Shown here piece by piece: positions 42,760-43,533 of a DNA stretch of 43,533 nucleotides; position 1 is the stretch's first letter; each line of letters starts with the position of its first letter. The DNA is from Opitutus sp. (GTDB lineage Bacteria; Verrucomicrobiota; Verrucomicrobiia; Opitutales; Opitutaceae). The position numbers were made by a program, and so were the translations under genes. The DNA lies in contig PNKG01000003.1 in NCBI GenBank assembly GCA_013822585.1, positions 1 to 43,533 on the forward strand, read 5' to 3'. Below the pieces are notes generated by a model. The model was not told where the DNA came from and ran no database searches. It saw only the letters and a program-made list of their open reading frames with translations.

Positions 42760-43367
42760 AGATTGCCCAGGTTTATTCGCACCTCAACGGACTCGAGTAT
42801 CTTCTGGTGCACCGCAAGCCGCTCTGGACCGAAATTCAGCGCGTCATCCATGCCGTGGACGCCAACGCCTGCAAGACCAAGATCAGCCAAGAGAAGACCA
42901 TGCGTGGCCGCCGGTTGTTCAGTCCCAGGGCGATGAACGCCGGATTTGAGTCCCTGCTGCGCGATCTGGGCTGGCGAGAGAGCCGCGTTGCCTACTGGGT
43001 CACGAAAGACGAGAAACTCATCCGCCGAATTGTCGCCAAGTCGGCCGCCGACCAGAAAGCGGAAATCGAATCCGCCGGGCTTGAGCCGATTTACAGCTAC
43101 AACCAGACCGACTTTGTGAAGGACCGTGTCGCCCTCGAAGTGCAATTCGGGAAATATTCCTTCGTGGCCTACGATCTCTTCGTCAAACATCTCGCATTCT
43201 ACGTTGGTGATCAGATCGATGTCGGTGTGGAAATCCTCCCGATGAAACGCCTGCAGTGCGAGATGTCCTCCGGCCCCGCCTATTTTGAAGGCGAGTTGTT
43301 CAATGTCATCCGCAACGGTCGCGGTGTGCCCGCCGTTCCGCTCGTGGTCATCGGCGTGGAGCCTTAG
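42756..43367 (+). CDS. BglII/BstYI-family type II restriction endonuclease
   Basis: KIAQVYSHLNGLEYLLVH...YNQTDFVKDRVALEVQFGKYSFVAYDLFVKHLAFYVGDQIDVGVEILPMK resembles BstYI as I remember it; D-x(n)-EVQF catalytic pattern. Confidence 0.85.
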   Translation: MKIAQVYSHLNGLEYLLVHRKPLWTEIQRVIHAVDANACKTKISQEKTMRGRRLFSPRAMNAGFESLLRDLGWRESRVAYWVTKDEKLIRRIVAKSAADQKAEIESAGLEPIYSYNQTDFVKDRVALEVQFGKYSFVAYDLFVKHLAFYVGDQIDVGVEILPMKRLQCEMSSGPAYFEGELFNVIRNGRGVPAVPLVVIGVEP

Positions 43368-43507
43368 CGGCTTCGCCTGATTTCACGCGAACTCGCCGCA
43401 AGTCTGCAAACGTGCCGGCTGACCGGACGCGGCCTTGACCGGGCCGGGGGCGCTCCCTTCACTGCCCGACCGCTCCCCACATCCAGTTGGGGGCGCACCT
43501 TCCCGCC

Positions 43508-43533
43508 ATGTCCAACAGCTCCGCCGAAATCCC
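43508..43533 (+). CDS. start of a possible downstream gene truncated by window end
   Basis: ATGTCCAACAGCTCCGCCGAAATCC (MSNSSAEI...), only 8 codons visible. Confidence 0.25.

Noticed and set aside
1-43533. CRISPR array, rRNA or tRNA genes, prophage
   Set aside because: No regularly spaced direct repeats with spacers, no rRNA/tRNA signatures, and no phage structural genes recognised on either strand.

Overview
GC-rich bacterial chromosomal window. Gene content and repeat style suggest an Opitutaceae-like Verrucomicrobiota (inference, no search run). I support about 45 protein-coding genes. They include a MuiA-like DUF4139 protein, a Thermus-type isocitrate dehydrogenase, an SbtA-like permease, an SDR, a VapBC-type TA pair, an unusually short uvrC, cinA, and rpmH-rnpA-yidD-yidC-yebC. 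There is also an ArsR / DUF2892 / RND efflux / haem-DUF3365 / rhodanese / flavodoxin-like / CZB cluster, prmB, a YqeY-like gene, a complete hisG-D-C-B-H-A-F-IE cluster, and a type II restriction-modification pair resembling BstYI/BglII. The most interesting signals are non-coding. (1) A short ORF ending MIPSHHHHHLL* followed by mutually exclusive hairpins and a rho-independent-type terminator upstream of hisG looks like a histidine attenuator. (2) All seven his spacers carry a repeat or palindrome, of several different kinds. (3) A RAYT-type transposase gene is bracketed by perfect inverted REPs, and at least seven unrelated REP stem families in the window mostly share a GTAG/CTAC foot. (4) Three near-identical-architecture odd palindromes have a TA-N-TA centre but unrelated arms. 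(5) Period-8 pyrimidine/purine arrays abut start and stop codons.
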